Part shown: positions 36,107 to 44,027 of the stretch, piece by piece | Numbering within the stretch: position 1 is the stretch's first letter | How the letters are laid out: each line of letters starts with the position of its first letter | Origin: Cupriavidus taiwanensis | GTDB taxonomy: Bacteria > Pseudomonadota > Gammaproteobacteria > Burkholderiales > Burkholderiaceae | NCBI RefSeq assembly: GCF_900250075.1 | Contig: NZ_LT977070.1 | Span: 1,943,879 to 1,992,633, forward strand | Direction of reading: 5' to 3' | Length of the DNA: 48,755 nucleotides | Notes under the pieces: model-generated | What the model saw: the letters and a program-made list of their open reading frames with translations, nothing else | What the model was told of the DNA's origin: nothing | Database searches by the model: none | Translations under genes and position numbers: made by a program

Positions 36107-36150
36107 GTATTGAAGAAGCGAATTCAATACATTGAAAATATTTAATTCGC
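36107..36150 (+). promoter_or_regulatory. Overlapping palindromes upstream of the island operon
   Basis: Within 44 bp there are three inverted repeats: GTATTG-N12-CAATAC (36107-36130), TTCAA-TACA-TTGAA (36123-36136) and GCGAATT-N19-AATTCGC (36118-36150). The densest AT-rich part of the leader, about 110 bp before the first start codon, is a likely binding site for a regulator. No regulator gene is present in the island itself. Confidence 0.45.
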
Positions 36151-36256
36151 CGCTGAGTTTTTCTACTTGCGGACTTTTCCATAGCCGCAAACAATCCACC
36201 ATCGCCCATCCATTGCAGATTCAACTCCATGGCTCGTGCCATTCTCGGGAGGATTG

Positions 36257-36862
36257 ATGATTAAAAAATGGAATATCTTGGCCAGCGATGATCTTGTCAA
36301 GGACGAGTGGATTCACCTTAGTCGCCATCGTTGCCTGAGGTCCGATGGATCCATTGTCGACCCTTATTACGTTATTAACGGACGGCACTGGGTCAACATA
36401 ATGCCGGTAACTCGGAATGGCCTCGTTTATTTGATACGGGAATACCGGCATGGTTTCGGCGAGATACTGATGGGCTTGCCAGGCGGGCTGATCGACGAGG
36501 GCGAATCCTGCGCTGCGGCCGCCGTCAGAGAACTGCGGGAAGAGACCGGCTTGGCAGCATGTTCCCCGCCTCTTTTGACCGGAGCGATGGTTGTCAATCC
36601 ATCGACACATTCAAACATGGGTTACAGCTTCCTGACGCTCGTAACAGAGCCACAGTGCCCTCTGGCAGCTAGCCTCGAACCGGATATCGAGGTAGTCAGG
36701 TACAGCCTGGAAGAGCTCTTCGATATTGTTATCAGCGGCTCCCAAGCACTTTCCGGCTATGACGCGGCCTCGATCCTGAGAGGTTTCTTTTCACTACGTA
36801 AGCTTCCGGATTTCGAATTTGACATTCTGGCGAGGCTAAGTCAAAGAGAATACGTGAGTTGA
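36257..36862 (+). CDS. Nudix hydrolase
   Basis: 201 residues from ATG 36257 (GGGAGGA 7 bases upstream). The Nudix box GX5EX7REUXEEXGU is intact at residues 77-99: GLIDEGESCAAAAVRELREETGL. The preceding HWVNIMPVTRNGLVYLIREYRHGFGEILMGLPGG resembles ADP-ribose and nucleotide-sugar pyrophosphatases (NUDT5/NudF-like). It is the first gene of the AT-rich island, 28 bp before the sugar-nucleotidyltransferase. In context it may hydrolyse a nucleotide-sugar or trim an off-pathway nucleotide. Its substrate cannot be fixed from the sequence. Codon usage is visibly less GC-biased than in the flanking genes. Confidence 0.9.
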   Translation: MIKKWNILASDDLVKDEWIHLSRHRCLRSDGSIVDPYYVINGRHWVNIMPVTRNGLVYLIREYRHGFGEILMGLPGGLIDEGESCAAAAVRELREETGLAACSPPLLTGAMVVNPSTHSNMGYSFLTLVTEPQCPLAASLEPDIEVVRYSLEELFDIVISGSQALSGYDAASILRGFFSLRKLPDFEFDILARLSQREYVS

Positions 36863-36890
36863 AGCAATCCCAACGTAGAGGGTGCGAATC

Positions 36891-37613
36891 ATGTGGACAA
36901 CATTAATTGTCGCGGGTGGATTTGGTACCAGGTTGAGCCCGTTCACGAAAGTCATACCAAAGCCGCTCATGCCTATAGGAGATCATAGTCTCTTGGAGCG
37001 GCATATCAGTGCCCTGGCAAAAGCCGGTTCGCAGGATATATTCATCGCCGTTCACTACTGTGCAGACCTCTTCGGGAGCATCGTAGGAGCGCTGGCAGCA
37101 CGATATGACGTGAATATTCAGCTTCTGCTGGAACCCGAGCCCAGAGGCACATTCGGGTCGGCCCTGGCACTCTGCCAGGAACTGATCGACCGCAAGCAAA
37201 GCAAGCCGCTGATGGTACTGAACGGAGATATCGCATCAGACCTGGACCTCATTGATTTCCATCGATTCCACTTGGCCAGCGGGGCCGACTTCTCCGTCGC
37301 GGTGAATGACTACATATACAGAGTGCCATATGGCGTGGTGGAATCGCACGACTCTCGGATGCTGGGGGTCAGGGAAAAACCCTCGGTTCCATTTCCGGTT
37401 CTCGCCGGGTACTACCTGATGCGGCCATCGATCGGCACACTTCTGAGCGCCTTGGGCAATGGTGAGATAGGTGTCGACAAGGTTCTCTCATCGCTACTGG
37501 AACGCGGATCATATGTGTCGACCTATCAGCATCATGGTAAATGGATCGACGCAGGCACAATTGAAGACCTGCACCGGGCCAATGAGCTTTTCTCGGAGAG
37601 GGGAATGGCATGA
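36891..37613 (+). CDS. Sugar-phosphate nucleotidyltransferase
   Basis: 240 residues from ATG 36891 (an in-frame GTG at 36882 is possible; AGAGGG is well spaced for the ATG). Nucleotidyltransferase motif TTLIVAGGFGTRLSPFTKVIPKPLMPIG with the nucleotide loop at residues 8-15 and the Lys of PKPLMPIG; metal-binding Asp in PLMVLNGDIASDLD; sugar-binding EPRGTFGSALAL and KWIDAGTIEDLHRAN. It is closest in feel to the short HddC/RfbA-like enzymes that activate a sugar 1-phosphate with GTP, CTP or dTTP. The stop overlaps the epimerase start (ATGA), so the two are translationally coupled. The exact sugar and base are unknown. Confidence 0.92.
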   Translation: MWTTLIVAGGFGTRLSPFTKVIPKPLMPIGDHSLLERHISALAKAGSQDIFIAVHYCADLFGSIVGALAARYDVNIQLLLEPEPRGTFGSALALCQELIDRKQSKPLMVLNGDIASDLDLIDFHRFHLASGADFSVAVNDYIYRVPYGVVESHDSRMLGVREKPSVPFPVLAGYYLMRPSIGTLLSALGNGEIGVDKVLSSLLERGSYVSTYQHHGKWIDAGTIEDLHRANELFSERGMA

Positions 37614-38590
37614 GCGAACGGAAACGAGTTCTCGTTACTGGTGCGGCCGGCTACATTGGAAGTGGCGTGTGCCGCAGGCTGTTGAGTGCGGGATTTGACG
37701 TCATCGGCATCGACAGCCTGATATATGGGGCAACGGGCCTGTTGCCGCTTCTGGTGACGCCGCGATTCAGGTTTGTCCAGCTCGATATCAGGGAATACTC
37801 ACGACTCCAAGAGCAACTGAACCAGATTCGTCCATTTGCGGTGGTTCATCTGGCGGCCATTGTTGGAGACCCCGCCTGCAAGAAGATGCCGGAGGTCACC
37901 CGGCAAACAAACCTGGCCGCCACCAAGGCACTGTTCAGCGCTGCCACTGAAAACGACTCCAGCCGCTTCATTTTTGCCTCAACCTGCAGCAACTATGGCC
38001 TGAGTGATTCGACGGCCTTGCTCAGCGAAGACAATGCACTCAATCCACTGTCGCTCTACGCGGAAACGAAAGTTGAAGCCGAGCACTGGCGGATCGAGAA
38101 TGCAGCCACCCTCGAAACCTATATCCTGCGTTTTGGAACGGCGCATGGGTTATCGGCGCGGATGCGCTTTGACCTGACGGTCAACGAATTTGCACGGGCC
38201 ATCGCCATGGAAGCGCCGTTCGACGTCTATGATTCCGAAACGTGGCGACCGTATTGCCATGTCAATGACTTTGCCGAGCTGATTTGCGGCATTTGCAGCG
38301 ATACCAATATTCGCACCGGCGCCAACGTTTTCAATGTTGGATCGGACGAGGAAAACTATCGCAAGATTGACCTGATCAATGCGATTGCTCAGGCAACGAA
38401 CCGGACCGCGCGCTTCTCGGATACCGGCAACGGCGCGGACCGCAGGAACTACCGGGTGAGTTTCGCCAGGATCGTGGAGGAACTGGAGTTCAAGCCGCGA
38501 TATGGGGTCGAGTACTCTGCCCGCCAGATCAGCGAAGCCTTGAGCCTGGGCCTCCTTTCCTCCCATGAGGCTCACTATGCAAACGTCTGA
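37610..38590 (+). CDS. NAD-dependent epimerase/dehydratase (extended SDR)
   Basis: 326 residues. Rossmann motif RVLVTGAAGYIGSGVCRRLLSAGFDVIGIDSL, LDIRE, VVHLAAIVGDPACKKMPEVTRQTN, FASTCSNYGL, and the catalytic pair Tyr150 and Lys154 in PLSLYAETKVEAE. The substrate-side blocks RFGTAHGLSARMRFDLTVNEFARAI and WRPYCHVNDFAELICGI are those of nucleotide-sugar epimerases and dehydratases. It probably modifies the NDP-sugar made by the upstream enzyme, before transamination. The downstream aminotransferase reading frame starts inside its 3' end (38577), continuing the overlapping gene style of this island. Confidence 0.93.
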   Translation: MSERKRVLVTGAAGYIGSGVCRRLLSAGFDVIGIDSLIYGATGLLPLLVTPRFRFVQLDIREYSRLQEQLNQIRPFAVVHLAAIVGDPACKKMPEVTRQTNLAATKALFSAATENDSSRFIFASTCSNYGLSDSTALLSEDNALNPLSLYAETKVEAEHWRIENAATLETYILRFGTAHGLSARMRFDLTVNEFARAIAMEAPFDVYDSETWRPYCHVNDFAELICGICSDTNIRTGANVFNVGSDEENYRKIDLINAIAQATNRTARFSDTGNGADRRNYRVSFARIVEELEFKPRYGVEYSARQISEALSLGLLSSHEAHYANV

Positions 38591-39169
38591 GGACAGGCGC
38601 ATTGAAAACTATGCCCCGCTCCTGAATGGGCGCGAGCGGGACTATGTTCTGCAAGCCATCGAGTCAGGCTGGGTGTCGTACGGGGGCCAGTACGTGAAGG
38701 AGTTCTGGCCGATACGATGTCATTCTTTCATGACGATTATGGATTGAACTTCCGCATGAGCAACATCAATGCCGCCATAGGTGTTGCCCAGATGGAGCTG
38801 CTGTTCGACCGCATTCGTCGAAAGCGAATACTTCACGAATACTACGCTACAGCCATCCAGAAGCGAGTGAATGGTGTGCGGCTTGCTCAGCATACGCCTG
38901 AGGCAGCCGGCATCTGCTGGATGACGTGCATCGAACTGCCGCAGCCGTCCAGATCCGTCATCGAAAAACTGGTGGCACAACACATCATGGCGCGTCCAGT
39001 CTGGATTCCCCTTCCGCAGCTTCCTGTCTATTCGCGCTTTCAGTACTATCAGCACGACGCGTTCTCCACACATCTGCATGAGCATGCCATCATGCTTCCC
39101 TCGGGTCCCGGCATTACCGAAGCCCAGGTGGATCGCGTCGTATCCGCGCTGGCGGAGGCGTGCAGATGA
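38577..39169 (+). pseudogene. DegT/DnrJ/EryC1/StrS aminotransferase with internal deletion and frameshift
   Basis: The first 40 or so codons (ATG 38577) encode RRIENYAPLLNGRERDYVLQAIESGWVSYGGQYVKEF, the standard N-terminus of this PLP-dependent sugar aminotransferase family. From about 38705, in another frame, the sequence continues as FFHDDYGLNFRMSNINAAIGVAQMELLFDRI, the family's C-terminal third, and stays open to the stop at 39169. The roughly 190-200 residues between, including the PLP-binding lysine (normally S-x-x-K), are missing. The family length is about 370-400 residues. As sequenced it cannot be an active aminotransferase. It could be a natural decay event or an assembly deletion, since this assembly contains at least one adapter artefact. 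Confidence 0.85.
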
Positions 39170-40179
39170 CATATCCCGGGTATTTTTTCAACTACGCCAG
39201 CTGTGTGGAAGAAGGCCGGTACTGCCAATCACCGCACACGACATTGCGAGAACTCCGAGCGCACGCGGATCTGCTTCAGCCGCTTACGGGCTGGTACGAG
39301 CTCACCTATCGCCGCGCCGTCTTCGAAGAAGTGGCAAGGCCTAGGCTCCTGGACCCGTCTGACTTGCGGGGCATACGGTCCGCGAGGGTCACACAACTGG
39401 TACTGTTCCTCTGTGCTGCCATGGTGATGCGGCAACACGGAGCGCCAACGCATGTCGCGGGATATTCTCTCGGCTATGGCGCAGCGTTTGCGCTGTCAGG
39501 CGTGCTGACGTTTCCGACTTTTGTGCACGATGTTTTCAGCGCGAATTTTCCTTATGCAGAGGACAACCATGCGGCACTTCAGGAAGATCGGCTGCGCTCC
39601 TGCATCCTGTATGACCCAACGGAGTCCACCTTTGGCGACACCGTCGCAAGTGCCATCCAGCACCATTTTCCCGAAGTAATCGTCAAAGACGACCGCCCCC
39701 CATTCTGCATGCAGGTAGTGGCCCCCCAGACGGTACTGGACGCGCTTCGTGCATGGGTATTCCGCTCTTTCCCGGCGGCTGCCTCGCACTCCACAAGGAT
39801 GATCAGCAGCGATTCCGCCCATCTTTACCCTGACAGATACAGGGCCGTGAAGGCAGCATTCCGGCAGGTAGCCTACGGAAAACCGACTCTGGACATTGTC
39901 ACGCACCAGCACGGCGTCCTTCGCCAGGGGCAATTGCCCGAAGATGGTGGCGGCGTGCTTTTCGACGCGATCCAGGCGCCGCTCTCGATGCGGCGAGTCG
40001 TCGATAACCTCGTCGCCTATCGCGGGCCACTGATCATGTTCGGATCTGCCAGGACGGCAGATTTTGTCTTCTTCGGTCTGGGCAGCAAGGCATTGAACCG
40101 GCCGCTCCTTGACTGGGAGCAAGCGCTGCTGCAACGCGACACATCGATTCTCATACCTAACGCAGCCGACTGGCGATAG
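39166..40179 (+). CDS. Stand-alone FabD-like acyltransferase
   Basis: 337 residues, start overlapping the aminotransferase stop (ATGA) with GGAGG upstream. RVTQLVLFLCAAMVMRQHGAPTHVAGYSLGYGAAFALSGVLTF aligns with the FabD and polyketide-synthase AT block ending in GHSLGE; the nucleophile would be Ser101 in GYSLG. The usual second catalytic His (in an HxxxH/AFHS-like segment) is plausibly His219 in ISSDSAHLYPDRYRAVKAAF. There is no fused ketosynthase or carrier domain, and none is encoded nearby. It may transfer a malonyl, acetyl or similar group to a sugar-derived product or to a carrier protein elsewhere in the genome. I know of no described relative in this gene setting. Confidence 0.8.
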   Translation: MTYPGYFFNYASCVEEGRYCQSPHTTLRELRAHADLLQPLTGWYELTYRRAVFEEVARPRLLDPSDLRGIRSARVTQLVLFLCAAMVMRQHGAPTHVAGYSLGYGAAFALSGVLTFPTFVHDVFSANFPYAEDNHAALQEDRLRSCILYDPTESTFGDTVASAIQHHFPEVIVKDDRPPFCMQVVAPQTVLDALRAWVFRSFPAAASHSTRMISSDSAHLYPDRYRAVKAAFRQVAYGKPTLDIVTHQHGVLRQGQLPEDGGGVLFDAIQAPLSMRRVVDNLVAYRGPLIMFGSARTADFVFFGLGSKALNRPLLDWEQALLQRDTSILIPNAADWR

Positions 40180-40212
40180 CCGTTCAGACATATTGCAAGG
40201 GCACAGACTCCC

Positions 40213-41109
40213 ATGCTGAAGCGGATCGAAAGCGGATCGTATTCTTCCGGCAACCAACCGTCCGAAGACATTTGCGGCTATGTGGCCGATGACACGTCTG
40301 TGCACGCCTGGGTCATCGACGGCGCTACAGGAATTTCTCCATCCTTGATGCTGGCGCCCAATCATTCCGACGCCGCATGGTACGCGCTTCGAATCAACTG
40401 GCACTTGCATCGCTCGATCGTGTGCAATGGTACAACGCACGATTCGGATGCGCTTCTCGCGTCTGCCATCGACGCTGCGAATGCGGACTGCCGTGAATTG
40501 ATCAAGGATCGCGCTGCCGATGCGCACCTTCTTCCCTCTGCCTCGGTCATCCTCGCAAAGGTGCAACGGGATTCGGGAGGCCACCGGGTTTCCTTTGCCA
40601 AACTCGGAGATTGCTGCGGCGTGTTACGGGCTGGACCTGCATCGGCTCATATCGTGGAATCCACGCTCGGACCATGGTTTGACCTGGAATTCGATGCACT
40701 CGCTGCGCGCCTCGCAAAGACGCATGGTGACGACCAACGGCGAAGCGCTGTCCTGACCGAGATCTCGGGACGCCTGCTGGTTAGGCGCAAGACAATGAAC
40801 CAACCAGGGGGCTATGCCATCGCGGCACCAAACTGGGATCCCTCCACCCTTGCGTTCGAATCTTTCCATTCCATTGAACCGCCATCGCTAATGCTGTTGA
40901 GCGATGGCGCTGCCAGGCTGGTCGACAAATATTGCGCCTGTACCTTGGAAGAGGCGCTGGACGAAGTATTCAGGATCGGGGTGGCGGGACTCGTACGCAA
41001 GGTCCGAGAAATCGAGCGCGACGATCCGGCCTGCCAGTCGTGGCCGAGATTGAAGGCATCCGACGACGCCACGATTGTCGCACTTCAGGTCGGTGCACAT
41101 GTTCCATGA
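40213..41109 (+). CDS. PP2C-like protein phosphatase
   Basis: 298 residues. The PP2C metal and core motifs can be followed in order: EDICGYVADD near the N-terminus, HAWVIDGATGIS (DGxxG), SVILAKVQRDSGGHRVSFAKLGDCCGVL (GDS-like GDC), LMLLSDGAARLVDKY (SDG), and ASDDATIVALQV (DD of the last motif). It is a single-domain soluble protein with no kinase partner in the island. It lies 33 bp after the acyltransferase and overlaps the MATE gene by 11 bp. It could dephosphorylate a protein, or a phosphorylated small-molecule intermediate before export. Confidence 0.83.
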   Translation: MLKRIESGSYSSGNQPSEDICGYVADDTSVHAWVIDGATGISPSLMLAPNHSDAAWYALRINWHLHRSIVCNGTTHDSDALLASAIDAANADCRELIKDRAADAHLLPSASVILAKVQRDSGGHRVSFAKLGDCCGVLRAGPASAHIVESTLGPWFDLEFDALAARLAKTHGDDQRRSAVLTEISGRLLVRRKTMNQPGGYAIAAPNWDPSTLAFESFHSIEPPSLMLLSDGAARLVDKYCACTLEEALDEVFRIGVAGLVRKVREIERDDPACQSWPRLKASDDATIVALQVGAHVP

Positions 41110-42445
41110 AGCCCGCCGGATCGCCGGGCTGGCTGCGCCTACGCTCGGAATGCAACTTACTGCCATTGGCATGATGAGCATCGACTCAGTCATGGCCGGG
41201 CGCTTCGGCACTTCGGATCTAGCCGCCATCGGTATCGGCAGTGCCCTTTACGTGGCCTTGCTGGTTATCCTGACTGAGATTGCCAATGGCATCACACCTG
41301 TCGCTGCGCGACTCTGGGGGAGCGGTGCAATTACCGAACTGCGCGCCGTGCTATCGGCTGGCATGGTCCTCTCAATCGGATGCGCCCTGCTTTCCTATCC
41401 CCTGCTCATGACCTGCCTCGCCATGCTGGTCGACACCGATCCGGTGACCATGGGCAAGACCGGCTCATTCCTCGGCGTACTCTCCATTGGCTTGCCTGCA
41501 CTCCTGGCCTACCGGCTGCTGTTTGCGATGGAAGCGGCAACTGGACGTCCCGCAGCATTCATGTGGATCAATATTGCCGGTCTGATATTGAAAGTGCCGC
41601 TGAATTTCGCCCTGATGAGCGCGACCATCGACGACACGGGCGAACGACTGGGAGTGGTGGGCTGTGCTGCCTCGTCCGTGATCATCTCGTGGGCGAGCCT
41701 GGCCATCTGCTGCCATCTCTTGCGACGCAGCAACGTCCTGAGGGGGTTGGGTCGCCGCCAGGATCTCCGGATCTCACTGACCGCGTTAAAGCTCGTTCTG
41801 CAAGCCACGATCCCAGTCTCTGCGGTTCAGTTCGTTGAAATCGTGTCGTTTTCAGGCATGGCTATCCTGATCGCCAGGGCGGGATCGAATGCGTCTGCTG
41901 CACATCAGATCGCGGCCAACATCGCCACGCTCGTCTTCATGTTGCCGCTATCTGTCGCCATTGCGTCGGGCGCGTTGATTGCGAGATCCGCCGGAGCGAG
42001 CGCATTTTCTGAGGAGATCTTGACATTCAGGGCAGGCCTGCTGATGGCCTGCTCTCTAGCGGCAGCAACAACGGTGGGCCTGCTGCTCGGACGGAGCGCA
42101 ATTGCCGCGCTGTTCACGGCCGATGCCGATGTGGCTGCCCTGGCGTCCAGAATGCTCTTCTGGGTAGCTGCCAGCCAGATGGCCGATGCCATACAGATCT
42201 ATTTCTGCGTGGTGCTTCGCTCCTACCGCATAGCATGGCCGGCAGTTGCCGTGGCTGTGGTCTTGCGCTGTGGTCTCGGACTTGGCTTGGGTGCATGGAT
42301 GGCATTCCGCCTGGATGGCTTCGGCCCTGTCGGCGTATGGATAGGCGGATTTATCGCGCTGTGCGCGGCAGCACTTGCCATCGGCGCAATCTTTCATCGG
42401 AAGGTTGCATCTCAGCGACGACTTGCAATGGAAGTGGCGCGCTAA
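41099..42445 (+). CDS. MATE-family efflux transporter
   Basis: 448 residues from ATG 41099, within the 3' end of the phosphatase gene. About 12 membrane spans in two repeats. The opening EARRIAGLAAPTLGMQLTAIGMMSIDSVMAGRFGTSDLAAIGIGSALY is the classical NorM/MATE start with the conserved D of MSIDSVMAG. The second half begins LVLQATIPVSAVQFVEIVSFSGMAILIARAGSNASAAHQIAANIATLVFMLPLSVAIASGALIARSAGA. It exports organic cations or metabolites in exchange for Na+ or H+. As last gene of the island it is the natural exporter or self-protection pump for the island's product. Confidence 0.93.
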   Translation: MFHEARRIAGLAAPTLGMQLTAIGMMSIDSVMAGRFGTSDLAAIGIGSALYVALLVILTEIANGITPVAARLWGSGAITELRAVLSAGMVLSIGCALLSYPLLMTCLAMLVDTDPVTMGKTGSFLGVLSIGLPALLAYRLLFAMEAATGRPAAFMWINIAGLILKVPLNFALMSATIDDTGERLGVVGCAASSVIISWASLAICCHLLRRSNVLRGLGRRQDLRISLTALKLVLQATIPVSAVQFVEIVSFSGMAILIARAGSNASAAHQIAANIATLVFMLPLSVAIASGALIARSAGASAFSEEILTFRAGLLMACSLAAATTVGLLLGRSAIAALFTADADVAALASRMLFWVAASQMADAIQIYFCVVLRSYRIAWPAVAVAVVLRCGLGLGLGAWMAFRLDGFGPVGVWIGGFIALCAAALAIGAIFHRKVASQRRLAMEVAR

Positions 42446-42482
42446 CGTTCTGACAACCGAGGGACATCCAACATGCGTACGA

Positions 42483-42550
42483 AGTGACAGAGAATGCCTC
42501 AACACAGCGGCGTCAAGCCGCGTCAGGCAACGCTAACAGTAGTGACAGAT
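42483..42550 (+). repeat. Right-edge repeats AGTGACAGA (two copies) and small hairpin
   Basis: AGTGACAGA occurs at 42483-42491 and again at 42541-42549, both on the plus strand, between the MATE stop and the HD-GYP gene. ATCTGTCA at the left edge (35976) is the inverted counterpart. Between the two copies is GCGGC-GTCAA-GCCGC (42507-42521), a short hairpin without U-tract. The composition returns to GC-rich after about 42560, so this appears to be the right border of the island. Confidence 0.4.
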
Positions 42551-42579
42551 AAATTGCGCTCTACGATCGCGGGACGGCC

Positions 42580-43803
42580 TCACGCCGCCGGCGCATACAT
42601 CTCCAGCAACTGCTCATCCGTAAAGCCCCACTCCGTCGCGTTCTCGAACGCCACCACGGTCTCGTCGCCGTGTCGCAGGTCGATCAGCTCGGTCGGCACC
42701 GGCCGCGACTGCGACACCGAATAGAACGCCATCACCTTGGGCCGCAGCGGGTCGGCGTCATGCTGGGCGCATACCACCGCCAGCCGGTTGGAGCGCAGCC
42801 GCAGCACGGTGCCGAGCGGGTAGATGCCGACGGTGCGCGAGAAGGCCTTGAATACGCGCCGGTCGAACAGCGTGTCGACGCGCACCGCCATGTATTCCAT
42901 GGCGCGGGCCGGCGACCATGGCTGGTGCCCGGGGTGGCTTGCGGTGAGCGTGTCATAGGTATCGCAGATCGCGCCGATCCTGGCGTGCACGCTCAGTTCG
43001 TGCCCGACCAGGCCGTAGGGAAAGCCGCGCCCGTCGACGCGCTCATGGTGGTGGACGCAGACATCGAGCGGGATATTGGAATAGAGCCGGGCTTCGTTGA
43101 GGATGCGGTAGCCGGCGGAGGGATGGCGGCGGTAGGCCTCCTCCTGCTCGGGCGTGCGCTCGCCGGCGCGGAGGCTGGCGGCGCCGGGCACGGCCAGCTT
43201 GCCGATGTCATGCACCAGGCCGGCCAGGCCCAGCTCGCGCACCTCGTCGTCGGGCAGCCCCAGCGTGCGGCCGACCGCGATCATCAGCGCGCAGACCGCG
43301 AAGGCATGCAGGTAGTTGTCGTCGCCGCGCGCCTTGAGCCGCGCCAGCGCCAGCAGCGCCTGCCCATGCCGCGACAGCGAGCGCGACGCCGCCTCGACCA
43401 GCAGCAGCGCGCCGCTGACCTCCAGCGCCCGCCCCATGCGCACGTCGGCAAACATCGAGCCGATCACGGCCTTGCCGGACTGCAGCAGTTCGCGCGCATG
43501 CACGATCTCGGCTTCGAGCATGGTGGGTGGCGGCGCGTGGGCTGGGCCCTCAGCCCCGGTTGCGGGGTGGGCCGTGGCAAGGCCCGACGCGGCGTTGGCG
43601 GCCTCTTCCGGCACCGGCACGTTGCGGCCCTTCAGGATGTCGATCCACACTTCGCGCACGCCCGCCGACCGGATCTGCCGTACCTGCTCCTCGCTGGCGA
43701 CCAGGAAGCGCGCGCGCCAGAACGGATGGTTGATCCAGGGCCCGCCCAGCCTGGCGACGAACATCCCGACCTGCAATTGCTCCGATCCAATGCGTCTCAG
43801 CAT
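42580..43803 (-). CDS. HD-GYP domain protein (putative cyclic-di-GMP phosphodiesterase)
   Basis: 407 residues from ATG 43803. An N-terminal DUF3391-like region (QLQVGMFVARLGGPWINHPFWRARFLVASEEQVRQIRSAGVREVWID) is followed by an HD-GYP domain: LAGLVHDIGKLAVPGAA with the HD pair at residues 198-199, YRRHPSAGYRILNEARLYSNIPLDVCVHHHERVDGRGFPYGLVGHELSVHARIGAICDTYDTLTAS. The HHE and GRGFP elements are right; the GYP signature itself is written RGFPYGL. It is probably a cytoplasmic phosphodiesterase degrading cyclic-di-GMP. The gene stands alone, leftward, outside the island. Confidence 0.94.
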   Translation of the reverse strand: MLRRIGSEQLQVGMFVARLGGPWINHPFWRARFLVASEEQVRQIRSAGVREVWIDILKGRNVPVPEEAANAASGLATAHPATGAEGPAHAPPPTMLEAEIVHARELLQSGKAVIGSMFADVRMGRALEVSGALLLVEAASRSLSRHGQALLALARLKARGDDNYLHAFAVCALMIAVGRTLGLPDDEVRELGLAGLVHDIGKLAVPGAASLRAGERTPEQEEAYRRHPSAGYRILNEARLYSNIPLDVCVHHHERVDGRGFPYGLVGHELSVHARIGAICDTYDTLTASHPGHQPWSPARAMEYMAVRVDTLFDRRVFKAFSRTVGIYPLGTVLRLRSNRLAVVCAQHDADPLRPKVMAFYSVSQSRPVPTELIDLRHGDETVVAFENATEWGFTDEQLLEMYAPAA

Positions 43804-44027
43804 GCGCCCCCTCGGATGATGGTTTTCTCGTTGTCGCACCGGATATCGGCGGCGGCGGACATAACTTGAGCGTCGGCCACGGCGGCAGGAACCGTGCCGC
43901 GCACCCTTGTCAAGCGCCGCCCGAATGCCCGGACGGCGCCGTCGGGCATTGCCGGGCCGGGCCATGGCCGCCGCTACAATGGCTGGCCCAGTGCTCACAG
44001 ACGCCAGCCAGTCGCCCCCGTTCACCC

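Larger units (their letters stand above)
35918..36256. other. AT-rich leader region at the left edge of the island
   Basis: 339 bases without a credible gene. The composition changes from GC-rich to AT-rich around 35970-36030. It contains ACGGTG-T-CACCGT (35952-35964), ATCTGTCA (35976-35983, see the repeat entry), and a palindrome-rich AT stretch at 36107-36150. A purine-rich Shine-Dalgarno (GGGAGGA) ends the region just before the Nudix gene. It most likely holds the promoter and operators of the island genes. Confidence 0.55.

Noticed and set aside
39496..40584. A 362-residue minus-strand open frame in the island.
   Set aside because: Antisense to the acyltransferase and phosphatase genes, and Cys/Arg/His-rich without any recognisable motif.
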